DNA of 64,000 bases. Origin: Nectonema munidae (Eukaryota; Nematomorpha; Nectonematoida; Nectonematidae). This document shows positions 44,641 through 54,805 of the stretch, piece after piece. A model generated the notes under the pieces. It was not told where the DNA came from. It saw only the letters and a list, made by a program, of their open reading frames with translations, and searched no databases. The DNA lies in contig JAUIRK010000153.1 of NCBI GenBank assembly GCA_030549495.1, positions 1 through 64,000 on the forward strand, in the 5' to 3' direction. The first letter of the stretch is position 1. The number at the start of each line of letters is the position of its first letter. The translations under genes were made by a program, and so were the position numbers.

Positions 44641-45369
44641 AGTCAAGAAATTTTTTTCAATTGTTATTTGGGAATGAATATTTTGACTAGTTATTCAGTT
44701 TAAAAGCAAGAATACTGCTTAATATTTGAGCAGAGATATTTTTATAATGTTCGATTGTTAAATTTTATAAGTAACACTGTACATAATCAAATCACTTTTT
44801 TTAAGAAAATTTGTTGATTATAATAAAAATATATTGAAACAAGATGTTTCAGTCGCTAAAAATGTACTTAATCTATTTATAACAGCTGTCAGAATTTTAT
44901 TTGTGGACAAAAATATTCAAAAAACGCAATTTTAGGAACAAAAAAGCAAAATTAGGGTGAATTAAGTCGCTATTATGGAGAGATATTTCCAAGGAAAGTT
45001 TAGCTAAGGCTTTGATGTTTTTAATTGATACGGAAAGTACTGATAAATTTTCAAAATTGAATGAAAAATTAGACAATATTAGCTCAATTATTATTGATTT
45101 GAAAAGCAAAAAATAATTTTTCAAAACCTGTAATCTCAGAAATCAAAGTTGCCAGCCCTACTTATTCCTCAGTTTTAAAAAAAGGCTTTAATTTTTCAGA
45201 AAATGTTAGTCTAGTTATTTTTTCCGACAAAAAAAACAGGATGTCACCATGACACTGAAACACACACAAATTGTCAAATCAAGTCAAGTTAAAGATAGAT
45301 TTTTTACCCAGTTTTCAGATAAAGAGAGTAAGAATGCAGAAATAAGTTTATCTAAAGACAGTGTAAGGT

Positions 45370-45828
45370 TTGAAAAATTTAACCCTAGACCAATTAGATT
45401 TTTTTATCAATTCGCTTAACTTTGACCTTTCTGATGATGATTTCAAGTTTCTTTTACTAGAAAAATATAAAATCAAGTCGGAAGACATAAATAGCATAAT
45501 TAAAATCAAAAACTATGAAAATAAGTTTCAATACATTCTGCAGCTTTCAAGAGAGGGTGTTAGAAATATTTATAGTCAAGGAAGAATATATTTTATGAAC
45601 TATAGTTTTCCTGTTGTTCTTTTCAAACCTAAGATAAAAAAATGCTACAATTGTCAAAATTATGGACATTGGAATCATGAATGTCATGGTACTGGGAAAA
45701 CGAAATGTAGGTTTTGTAACAGCTTTGACCATACTACTTCCCAATGTTTATCAAAAATGGAGAAATGTAGTCATTGTAAAGATTGTAACCATAAATGTTT
45801 AGATGAAAATTGTCAAAGTTTTAAATAA
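45370..45828 (+). pseudogene. LINE B ORF1, C-terminal part with zinc knuckles
   Basis: The reading LTLDQLDFFINSLNFDLSDD...KCYNCQNYGHWNHECHGTGK, CRFCNSFDHTTSQC, KCSHCKDCNHKCLDENCQSF shows three CCHC-type clusters near residues 95-150. It is preceded by a coiled region in another frame (45000-45110). Frame breaks separate the two parts. The product would bind RNA as a nucleocapsid-like ORF1 protein. Confidence 0.75.
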
Positions 45829-46011
45829 AAGTGTTATGAAAGGGATACAATTTTATATAATAATTTGCAAAACATTATAGATGGAAATGAATCTTAGTTT
45901 TTTTCAAATTCTACTTCTAACATAGTCTTCTCGTGAAGCATCAAATAGAAATTTTCAGCGTAGTCAAGATCTTTTAGACGATATTCTTTGGGATAATCTT
46001 AAGGTTCTTCT

Positions 46012-47916
46012 TTGTGTAGATCAAAAGTTTTATATGATAGTTGTGACTTCTCTCTTCCATATGACTTTAACATCATGAGTCTAAATGTTTGCTCTTTAAA
46101 AAATAAAGTTTCGCAATTACAAATCTTTTTAAATAAAATTAATCGTGTTTCATCTCAGTTTATTTCTATCGTAAGCTTACAGGAAACATGGTTGACTGAT
46201 GAATTATCTCAATTATTCTCAATTGATGGTTACATTTTTTGAATCAAGAATCTAAATTTACAAAACATGGAGGTTTAGGATTTTATATTGATAAAAAATT
46301 TTCGTATGAAGTTATTTCCTTGCCAATTGATGACTTTAGTTTTGAAATATTTGTTGTTGTTATACATTTTGTTAACTGCAAGAAAGTTCTGGTTTCTAAT
46401 ATATATCGTCATCCTATTTCTCTCCAAGATAAGCCTAATGATTTTGAAAAACTTTTGTGCTATCTTGAATCTCATTATCCGAAAGTGTTAGAGATTTTCA
46501 CTGGCGACTTCTATAATCTTTTTGATTTTAATACTTCGTTTTCTGTTGTATCATTCTTCAATGCTTTTCACTCCCACTCATTTTTTCCCACCATAACTAA
46601 GATGACTTACCCATCTTCGCAAACGTTATTAGATCATTTTTTCATACATGTAAGTTGCACATACATGCAACATCTTTTATATTTGAAACTTGCATTTCTG
46701 ATCACTATCCAATCATTTTGTCTCTAAAAACAGGCTTTGTTAATTATAAACGTTTAACAAAACACTTCTTCAATTCTAATAAATTTCTCGAAAGAATTAA
46801 ACATTTTGATTGGATGTCTTTGATACATATCTCTGAAAATCCTGAAGTAATCGCTAACAGTTTTATTAAGCAGTTTTCTGGGGATATTAACAGGTGTACG
46901 ACTACTAAAGAAATCAAGAATAAATCTAAATACAATATAAGATTAAATGGATGGATTACGGAAGAGTTGCTTGTACTTATTCGTAAAAGAGATAAACTCC
47001 ATAAGAAGTTGAAGCTGATCTTTAACAAAAATTTAAAGCATGAGTTTTATTATTTGCAAAATGAAATCAAGCATAGGATAAGAAGATTAAAATATGAGCA
47101 TTACAATAATATATTTGATAAATGTAATTCATCTAAAGACACTTGGAAGGTAATTAATTCTTATATTATCAAAAAAGAGAAACAAAATATAAAATCAGTT
47201 TTATCTAACGGCAAAGTAGTATTTAACGATATCGACATTGCCAATTCTTTTAATCAACACTTTACAGAACATAGTATAGATAAAAACTTTGATTTTGATA
47301 AAATTGATGCTACCATGCCTAGTGTTAACCAAGTATTCAGCTTCGATATTATCTCTGTAAATGACATAATTCTGGCAATAAACGAAGTGAAAAATAATGA
47401 TTCCAAAGATATATATCGCATATCTGTTAATCATATTAAAATGTCTGGAGTATTGAAACATACACAGCGTTTATTTTCAAACAAAATGAGGTTAAAAGTT
47501 TATAAGTCTCTTTTACTCCCACATCTTTACTAGTGTTCATAATTTGGGATATCGAAATTTTGAGGCAATACGTTTAGTGTGAGTTTTTAATGTTCCCTGA
47601 TATATACAAACTTCAAGTTTGGAAATTTTTAGCTAACTACTTTACATATTCTTTACCCAAAGTGTTTGACAATTGATTCTTGAAGGTTGACAATAAAATG
47701 TCATATAATCTTCGATTCTCAAACAATTTAGTTCTCCCATCTTACAACAAGCCAAAGTCAAAAAATTCTCTCAAGTTTAGAAGTCTTGTAATTTGGAATA
47801 CTCATTTAGCGCGCATTCAAGATGTTGAAATGAATTTTCGCAAGTTTTTAGTCAATCAAATTTTTTTATTCCACATATCTCTCATCATGCACTTCTTTAA
47901 ATTGTTTTGTTTGTAA
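46012..47916 (+). pseudogene. LINE B ORF2, endonuclease and remnants of reverse transcriptase
   Basis: Endonuclease: IMSLNVCSLKNKVSQLQIFL, SLQETWLTDELS, LLDHFFIHV and ISDHYPIILSLKTG, in three frames. A linker with SSKDTWKVINSYIIKKEKQN follows as in LINE C. The frame ends in MSGVLKHTQRLFSNKMRLKV, then YKSLLLPHLY, so fingers-palm sequence is absent. 47680-47916 holds a short C-terminal block (NLRFSNNLVLPSYNKPKSKN). It is inactive. Confidence 0.8.
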
Positions 47917-48199
47917 ACGTATCTTTCATAACTAAGTTGTAATATAAAAATTATCATGAGTATAATCATGGATATATATTTTTTTTCATAATTTGTTCGT
48001 TTTTTAAATACATAATTGTTTAGGGAAGATCATGCATAGCGGTCAGTATTGACCTTTTGAACTTCCTTGCATATATTTTTATATATCAAATATTTCTCTT
48101 TTTATGTTCTCCTTTTTTTCTGTTCAAAAATATTTTATTTTACCATGTTGTTAATGTGTATTGCAAAATAAACTCTCTCTCTCTCTCTCAATGATTTTC

Positions 48200-48880
48200 T
48201 TTTCTCGTATACTTTGATTTATGCTAGTTTAAATAATTTTTTAATGAATTTGTGTTTTTAGACTTAAATAATTTTATAAAAATATAAAATTAAATGGCTT
48301 TTGCCGCTTATAAAAACTTGAAAATATCAAATAAACTCTCATTCTGTATGCCTCCTATTATTTTGAAATTATTCTGAGAACAGACGGTTCCATTTTAAAA
48401 TAGTGAAAATTGTTTTATTAGTTTATTTTGTTTCCTTTCTCTCTTATGTTAATTATGTAACAAATTATTCAATTTTGAGTAAAAGGTAAGGTGCAGCGGG
48501 TGTATTTTCATTGACAAGGCACTGATGTAACGCTTATGTCAAACTATGAACAAATTCGTATCTATGAAGAATCGAATCCAGAGGCTTTCGTGCTTAGTTC
48601 ATTATCTCAACCAACCTGTCATGCCACCCATAGAGTATGCTGTAGGGGATACGTCAAATTAGTTTTCAAAAAACTTAAGTTATGCTTTAAAATTTTTTTT
48701 TTGTTGAAGCTCTATAATTTTTTCTAATAGACTTTTTTTTCCTTAAAATTTATTATAAAAGGCAAATCATTGCAAAATGTTAGAAGTTATTTTACTTTTG
48801 TAGATTTTTGTAGCTTGAACCAATTTAGCTTTTAAACTATTTTTGAATGATGCTGAGAAAAATGAAGTAATGCAATCTTA
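48200..48880 (-). repeat. Family R piece, minus strand, empty for the foldback insert
   Basis: Inverse of 26040-26660: it contains the SINE-like segment (48490-48645), TTTTGAGTAAAAGGTAAGGT, and the junction word AACTAGCATAAATCAAAGTATACGAG at 48206-48231. In the copies at 9560 and 26658 this junction carries a foldback element. It thus serves as the pre-insertion site. Confidence 0.78.
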
Positions 48881-48899
48881 ATTTATTGTTTGATTTTTG

Positions 48900-50330
48900 T
48901 TTGCACAATTTTATACCCTTTTTTGAGAGTCTAACTAACTTAAACTTATTCTTATACACTAAAAAGAATGAAAAAATTCTAATACCAAGTTTTCTAAATT
49001 TAGTTCTGTTTTACATTATTGATAAAAATTACCTCAGAAAAGTTATGTAATTTGGATGTGTTTTTTTATTTATTTTTCTCAATAAAACATTTTCATTTTT
49101 TAAGAAGAAATGGAACAACTGAAAATTAATGAATGATTTGTTTCATTCAATAAAATTTTCAATTTTTTTATTGTTAATATCTTTACCCGCTTTCTACACA
49201 TAATTTGGAGATGGGGCGCATCTATTTGAAGTGAGGAAGAAAGAGCTATTTATAAGTCCGAATTCATTGTTGACGTTAAGCTTAAGGGGGAGGGTTAAAG
49301 TTTACATTAAGCTTAATTAAGAATGAAATAGAATAGGTAAGAGTAGGAATTCAGAAAAATTTGTTGTCTTTTTTGGAAGACGCTTAAAAGCTCCCCCCCC
49401 CCCCCCCGCCAATAATTTCAAGGATGTGCGCTCCTGTATGAATCGTATTTTCATTATTTGCTCTGGAATACTAAATAGTAATATGGCTATATAATACTAA
49501 TATAGCTGTATCTAATCGGTCGACTTAAAAAGTGCTGCAAAAAAAGTACGGCAAAATGAAATATAAATACTAGAGCTGAATGAACAATTAACTAAAAATT
49601 TTCTACTTTATTTTTATATATTGGATAAAAATCAGCTTCTTGTTGTCTAAAATAAAGATTTGTTATAATATTATTAGTGTTAGAATTAGTATAATTAGAA
49701 TATTGTTCGTGTTATCCAATTTTATCTTACAAAGCGTATAACTATCATAATTAGATTATTCAAAAGTTACGAATTCGATTCTAACTTCCAGCTTAAAAAA
49801 CAAATATAGTAAAGCAAGTATACTAGGGAAAAAGTTTAATAAAAGGAATAAAAAAATCTCACTTTCATTAAAAATAAGAAATTCTGGGTATATATAAAAG
49901 AAATATATTTTTCAGCACTTTTTAGTAGAATCTGATAATATAAAAAATTTCATACAATTAATTCCATTTTAATGTTAGGATATTTGACGAAGTTTCTATT
50001 GCTAAATAAAATTAACATTTTTATAATTTGTATTTTCTTTAAGAAAAAGAAGAAGTTTATTTATCATAGAGTGAATATAACAAGGTTTACATACACACAT
50101 AAAAAATAATATAGATATGGAATATAACAAAAAATTGGAAATTTGCTCCAAGTTTTTATGGTACCAATAAAGGAAAAAGTTTCTTATTTACCTTTTATTT
50201 TTATTTGTTTTTTTTTCTGTATTAAAATCTGTTAAAGTATTTTTATAGTTTTTTATTGGATTTTTTTTTTATTTTAATTATAAAGTATTGCGGTATTTTG
50301 TATTGAAAAATTTTCATAAATAATTTCTTT
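48900..50330. other. AT-rich stretch; one CCC-rich repeat end
   Basis: 49391-49437 has a run of about 16 C followed by AATAATTTCAAGGATGTGCGCTCCTG, the right terminus of family R, without a recognisable left part. No gene was seen. The last 300 bases may hold the 5' untranslated region of LINE C. Confidence 0.5.
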
Positions 50331-50335
50331 ATTCA

Positions 50336-51486
50336 ATGGAACACAAGAGTTTCTTTAATAAAATAAAATTTTTAAGAGATTCAGTGAAAACTTTAAATAA
50401 AGATGATATTATCAAATATTTAGATATGTTGTTAACAGATTGTTCAATTGAGAATCAACTTCTTATTAAGATTGAAAGTATCGACAATAAATTAGGTAAT
50501 TGTTCGAACATAAGCACAAATGTAGCTTCTATAAATAATACACCTAAGGTTTTGGAATCAAAAAAAGATAAGATTACAAAATCTAGTAAATTATTTTTTG
50601 ATGAGAAAACTTTAGTTAGGGTGTACCTCTCAGCTTAACAGTTGAAGGTCAGGGGTTCGATCCCCAAGGCTCCCAACTCTAAAAACAAATTCACAAAAAC
50701 TGTGATTAACCATCTTAAGCATAATGCGAGCATATAGCTTAACTGCTGAAAGTGCTTTGATATCTCAAACCAACCAACCAACCAACCAACCAACCTGCCA
50801 CATTTAATAAAAATCAATTTATTCATGAAAACTTAAAAAATCAAAAAATAATTGGTAGCATCATCAAAAAAGATAAATGTTACATAAAATTTAACAATGT
50901 ATCTGAAATGGACAATGCTACTAAATTATTAGCAGACAAAAAAATTGATAACAAAATTTTCATGAAGAAAAATAGAGAACCTCCAAAAATAATTCTTAGG
51001 AGAATTCCAATTTTTCTTTATGAAGATAATACGGAAAGTTTAATTGCTAATCAAAACAATCTAAAAAACGATAGTTTTGAAATCGTATCTAAATTTAAAT
51101 CAAAATGTGGAAATTATTTTAATGTTGTTCTTAAATTTAAGAAACATGAATTAAAGAATATTTTGAGTACAGGCAAAATTTTTTACGGTCCTCTATGTTT
51201 TGATGTAGTTCCATATATTCCCAATGTTATTTATTGTATAAATTGTGTAAAATATGGTCATCTTGCCTCAAATTGTAAAGCTAGTACTAAATGCTTTAAA
51301 TGTCATTCACAAGACCACTGTCTTACAAATTGTACAATGTTTACAAAGAATGAAAAATGTTTCAAATGTAAAAACTTCTGTGAAACACAGTTCTTTGACA
51401 GGAACTGTCCAAGCTATAAAGAAATAAAAGAAAAAGTTCGTGAGAAAGTTATTAGCGATTTTTTATTATTTAAAAATGAACTTTAA
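50336..51486 (+). pseudogene. LINE C ORF1, interrupted by a SINE
   Basis: ATG at 50336. The N-terminal part (MEHKSFFNKIKFLRDSVKTL...DEKTLVR) ends at about 50622, a SINE follows, and the frame resumes at about 50800 (ATFNKNQFIHENLKNQKIIG). It continues through an RRM-like middle region to zinc knuckles: YCINCVKYGHLASNC, CFKCHSQDHCLTNC, CFKCKNFCETQFFDRNC. It aligns along its length with LINE D ORF1. No other break was seen. It stops at 51484-51486, just after the ORF2 start. Confidence 0.8.
50625..50797 (+). repeat. tRNA-derived SINE with (AACC)n tail inside LINE C ORF1
   Basis: A good B box (GGGTTCGATCCCC at 50653) and a tRNA-like context (CTCAGCTTAACAGTTGAAGG) are followed by a body and a tail of about seven AACC units (50767-50797). 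It sits exactly where ORF1 is split. No clear target duplication was found. It is a family different from the segments at 26285 and 60122. Confidence 0.75.
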
Positions 51487-54331
51487 TCAATTTGATGAGG
51501 AAGTGTGGTCAAATATTTCACCTTTTGTCGAAGGTTCTATTCGTTATTCAAATTTTTCTGAATTAGCTGATAATTTTTCTATTCCTTTCGAGTTTTCTAT
51601 AATTAGTCTAAATTGCCAATCTCTGTCTGCCAAGTTTGATGAAATTTGTATTTTTCTAGAAAATATAAATAATAATACCAGTCAAAGTAACATAATAAAA
51701 ATATTTGCTCTGCAAGAAACCTGGCTTAATCGAAAAGGTATAAGTGAGTTCCATATAAAAGACTACAATTTTTTTTCTCAGACTGCAATTTTATCTTCTC
51801 ATACAGGCCTTGCTTATTTTACTCATAAAAATTTAAGCGTTTTTCCTCTTTCTAGTTTCTCCTCTAAGTATTTTGAAATTTTTTCTTTAGTAGTTGAGTG
51901 TGAGAAAGGTAAAAGTTTATGCGTTCACAACTTTTATAGACAGCCAAAAAATACATGTGAAAATTATGATGGATTTTTTGAGGATCTTGAGAACTTTTTA
52001 TTAACATTAAATAATAATTATTCTCATATTATTGCAGGAGATTTTAATTTGAATCTATTTAAAGCAGACAAATCAAATGAAATAAGACAATTCTTGAATT
52101 TACTGAAATCATTTTCTTTTATACCCTCTATTAACTCTACTACTCGCCCGCAACATAATACTTTAATAGACAATTTTTTCATATCTTCTAATATTAGAAA
52201 TTTTAATGCAATTGTTATTGACGTCTTGATTTCAGATCATTTTCCCTTTCTTTTGAGTTTTCCTTATACTACGAAGCAAAAGAGTTACAATTTGAAAAAA
52301 TTTTATCCAACAAGATTTATAAGTTTTTTTGAAGCATTAGAAAAAACAATATCCTGGCATCTCTTTGTTGATAATCCAGATATTTACTTTTATACTTTGA
52401 CTAAACTGATTGTTACGGCTCAACATATGGCCACAAAAACTTTATTGAGCAAAAGTGAGAAAAAAAGTTCTTATAGCCCTTGGATGACTCCATTTCTTTT
52501 AAAAATAATAAATAGGAAGAATAAATTATACAAAAAAATGAAAAGTAGTAATGGTTTTGTTTACTTTATTTTGAAAGCAAGGTTAAACAATCTTAATAGA
52601 TTAATAAAAGATTCAATCAATTATTTGAAAAATTCATATTATAAAAAACTTTTTGAAGAAAAGAATTCTTCAAAGGATACATGGAAGATAATAAACAATG
52701 TTATAAAACAAAAGCCTATGAATAAAATTTCTTTGAAATGTGATGATAAAATTATTACTAACGATTACAGCATAGGAGAAATTCTAAATAAAAATTTTCT
52801 GGAAAAAAGCATTGTTGATGATTCAAATGACGTTTCTTTCTTGAATTTTTTATCTTGTCATTCAACTTCTTTTAAATTCAAAAAAGTTAATGTTTATGAT
52901 ATTATTCTTGCATTTAAATCTATAAAGCTTACATCCTCAACTGACTATTTTGGAATATCATCAAATCGCCTGAAAATTATTTTTCCATATATAGTTAAGT
53001 ATCTTCTTAGTGGATATAATTCGTGTATTGAACACAGTGTTTATCCAGAAATATTCAAAGTAACCAAAGTAGTACCAATATTTAAAAAAGGAGATAAACA
53101 ACTAAGAGAAAATTATAGACCTGTTTCTATTATACCAACTCTGTCTAAGATTCTTGAAAAACTTTTGTTTTTGCAACTGAACTCTTATATATCAGAAAAA
53201 AATATAATCTTCCATAATCAATTTGGTTATAGAAAGGGATATTCTACACAAATGTTACACTCTACTCTTATAAATGACATATATAAATGTAAAAATAAAG
53301 ACATACATCCTTTAGTCTTTCTCCTTGATCTATCAAGTGCTTTTGACACTATTAGTCATAATAAATTATTACTAAAACTAGATAAGTATGGAATGGACAA
53401 CTCTTCTCTTAATTTAATGCGCTCTTATTTGAATAGGAGACAACAGTGCGTTGCCATAAATGACACTTTATCAAATCTTTCTTTGATTAAGGCAGGAGTT
53501 CCACAAGGCTCGATTTTATCGCCTCTCCTCTTTTCCCTTTACTTAAATGATCTCCCCAATGCTTGTACTCATTTTAAATATTATATCTATGCTGACGATA
53601 TAACAATTCTGGACCCCATACCCTCTTGTATGTCCTCAAGTTTTTTTCATAAAATTACATCTTGGTTATCTCAAAACTCGCTCTTTGCTAATTTAAATAA
53701 ATCTAAAATTATGTTTTTTTCATCTAATAATTCAATTGTAAATTTACCGCAAAGCATTGAATGTGTATCGAGTTTTAATTTACTTGGACTCATACTTGAT
53801 GAAAAGTTAAATTGGAAAAAGAATATTGAAAGAGTTGAAGAAAAGCTATCATTCATAATAGGATTATTCAGGCAACTAAGGAACAGATTTCCAATCCACA
53901 TAAAGTTATTTTTATATAAAACAATATTCATACCTCATCTTACATACAGTTTGGAAAATTGGGGCTATGTCAATTGCAATAAGATTTTATCTTTACAGAA
54001 AACAGCATTAAGGCTTGTGTTTAATAAAAAAAAATACTCTCATACTAGCAAACTTTTTTACGAAAATAATTTGCTTAAATTGCCAGATCTTTATAAATAT
54101 AAAGCATGCTTGTTTCTACAAAGAATCCTAAGTTTTTGGTTTCCTTGTTTGTTTGATACTTGGATTAAATCTAATTCCAGTGTCCATAATTACTACACTC
54201 GTAGTGCTAATAAAATGCATTTAAAAAGTAGAAAAGCAATTTGTAAGCATTCACCTGAAAGTAGATTAACTAAACTTTGGAATGAACTACTTTATAACTT
54301 TGCTAACATCACACAAACTGAAAAACTTTAA
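51476..54331 (+). CDS. LINE C ORF2: endonuclease and reverse transcriptase, intact
   Basis: 952 aa from the ATG at 51476; the frame is open further upstream without a better start, and this ATG lies in the ORF1 stop region (ATGAACTTTAA). Residues about 35-270 are an APE-type endonuclease (SLNCQSLSAKFDE, ALQETWLNR, IIAGDFNLNLF, LIDNFFISSN, ISDHFPFLLSF). Residues about 530-790 are the reverse transcriptase (VVPIFKKGDK, NYRPVSIIPTLSKILEK, NQFGYRKGYST, FLLDLSSAFDTISH, GVPQGSILSPLLFSLYLNDL, catalytic YADD near 53590, LLGLILDEKLNW). A thumb and C-terminal region follow. Cysteine pairs are few at the end. All motifs are present, so it could be active in trans. Jockey/CR1-like clade by motif style. 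Confidence 0.92.
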   Translation: MNFNQFDEEVWSNISPFVEGSIRYSNFSELADNFSIPFEFSIISLNCQSLSAKFDEICIFLENINNNTSQSNIIKIFALQETWLNRKGISEFHIKDYNFFSQTAILSSHTGLAYFTHKNLSVFPLSSFSSKYFEIFSLVVECEKGKSLCVHNFYRQPKNTCENYDGFFEDLENFLLTLNNNYSHIIAGDFNLNLFKADKSNEIRQFLNLLKSFSFIPSINSTTRPQHNTLIDNFFISSNIRNFNAIVIDVLISDHFPFLLSFPYTTKQKSYNLKKFYPTRFISFFEALEKTISWHLFVDNPDIYFYTLTKLIVTAQHMATKTLLSKSEKKSSYSPWMTPFLLKIINRKNKLYKKMKSSNGFVYFILKARLNNLNRLIKDSINYLKNSYYKKLFEEKNSSKDTWKIINNVIKQKPMNKISLKCDDKIITNDYSIGEILNKNFLEKSIVDDSNDVSFLNFLSCHSTSFKFKKVNVYDIILAFKSIKLTSSTDYFGISSNRLKIIFPYIVKYLLSGYNSCIEHSVYPEIFKVTKVVPIFKKGDKQLRENYRPVSIIPTLSKILEKLLFLQLNSYISEKNIIFHNQFGYRKGYSTQMLHSTLINDIYKCKNKDIHPLVFLLDLSSAFDTISHNKLLLKLDKYGMDNSSLNLMRSYLNRRQQCVAINDTLSNLSLIKAGVPQGSILSPLLFSLYLNDLPNACTHFKYYIYADDITILDPIPSCMSSSFFHKITSWLSQNSLFANLNKSKIMFFSSNNSIVNLPQSIECVSSFNLLGLILDEKLNWKKNIERVEEKLSFIIGLFRQLRNRFPIHIKLFLYKTIFIPHLTYSLENWGYVNCNKILSLQKTALRLVFNKKKYSHTSKLFYENNLLKLPDLYKYKACLFLQRILSFWFPCLFDTWIKSNSSVHNYYTRSANKMHLKSRKAICKHSPESRLTKLWNELLYNFANITQTEKL

Positions 54332-54805
54332 AAGCATCATATCAATACATTTGTTTCTCAATACAATCAGGATTGTGCTATTATTGATTGTTTTTCATGC
54401 AATCTTGATACCGCATAACTTACTTATAATATATCATATTTATCTTTGCAAGAAACATTCTTTAAAACACTTTTTTTTGGAATAGTTGGAAAGATCAATC
54501 AAGCGGTGACAACCTTCTGGTCTTCCGAAGATAAATGTTGGAATGATTTATTATTTCACTTTATCAATAAAGTTCTTCTTTCTTTCTTTCTTTCTTTAAC
54601 AAAAGATAGAATACGATATGTGATAGGATATTTCGCAAGGCCCTAAAGCCGCTTAAGGAGATATCCTAACTAAATAAACGATATAAAAAAAAAAGGTAAA
54701 AGAAAAAAAACGAAATATAAGTTATGAAAATATCATATACAACATAATTTAAATGTACAATGGTGCTTAAGAAGGAATACTAGAAAAGTAAAGCAAATTA
54801 AAGAA

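Larger units (their letters stand above)
44940..48192 (+). mobile_element. LINE B, non-LTR retrotransposon with core reverse transcriptase deleted
   Basis: The plus strand carries ORF1 (coil region 44960-45120, knuckles to 45828), ORF2 endonuclease (46012-46727), the linker and first reverse transcriptase part (to about 47460), then jumps to a thumb-like KMRLKVYKSLLLPHLY and a 3' region ending TTGCAAAATAAA(CT)n at 48165-48190. The YADD core is missing, so about 1 kb was lost compared with LINE C. The (CT)n tail is the presumed 3' end. Confidence 0.82.
50336..54600 (+). mobile_element. LINE C, near-complete non-LTR retrotransposon
   Basis: ORF1 (50336-51486, split by a SINE) and an intact ORF2 (51476-54331) overlap by 11 nt. 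The 3' region ends TTTATCAATAAAG and a (TTTC)n tail at 54572-54597. This is the best-preserved LINE in the window: ORF2 has no break over 952 codons. The 5' end is not defined and no target duplication was found. Confidence 0.88.

Noticed and set aside
42890-44880. Direct repeats as long terminal repeats of a retroelement
   Set aside because: The ~140-bp copies bracket only hAT-like repeat pieces; no polymerase or structural gene, primer-binding site or polypurine tract was seen between them.
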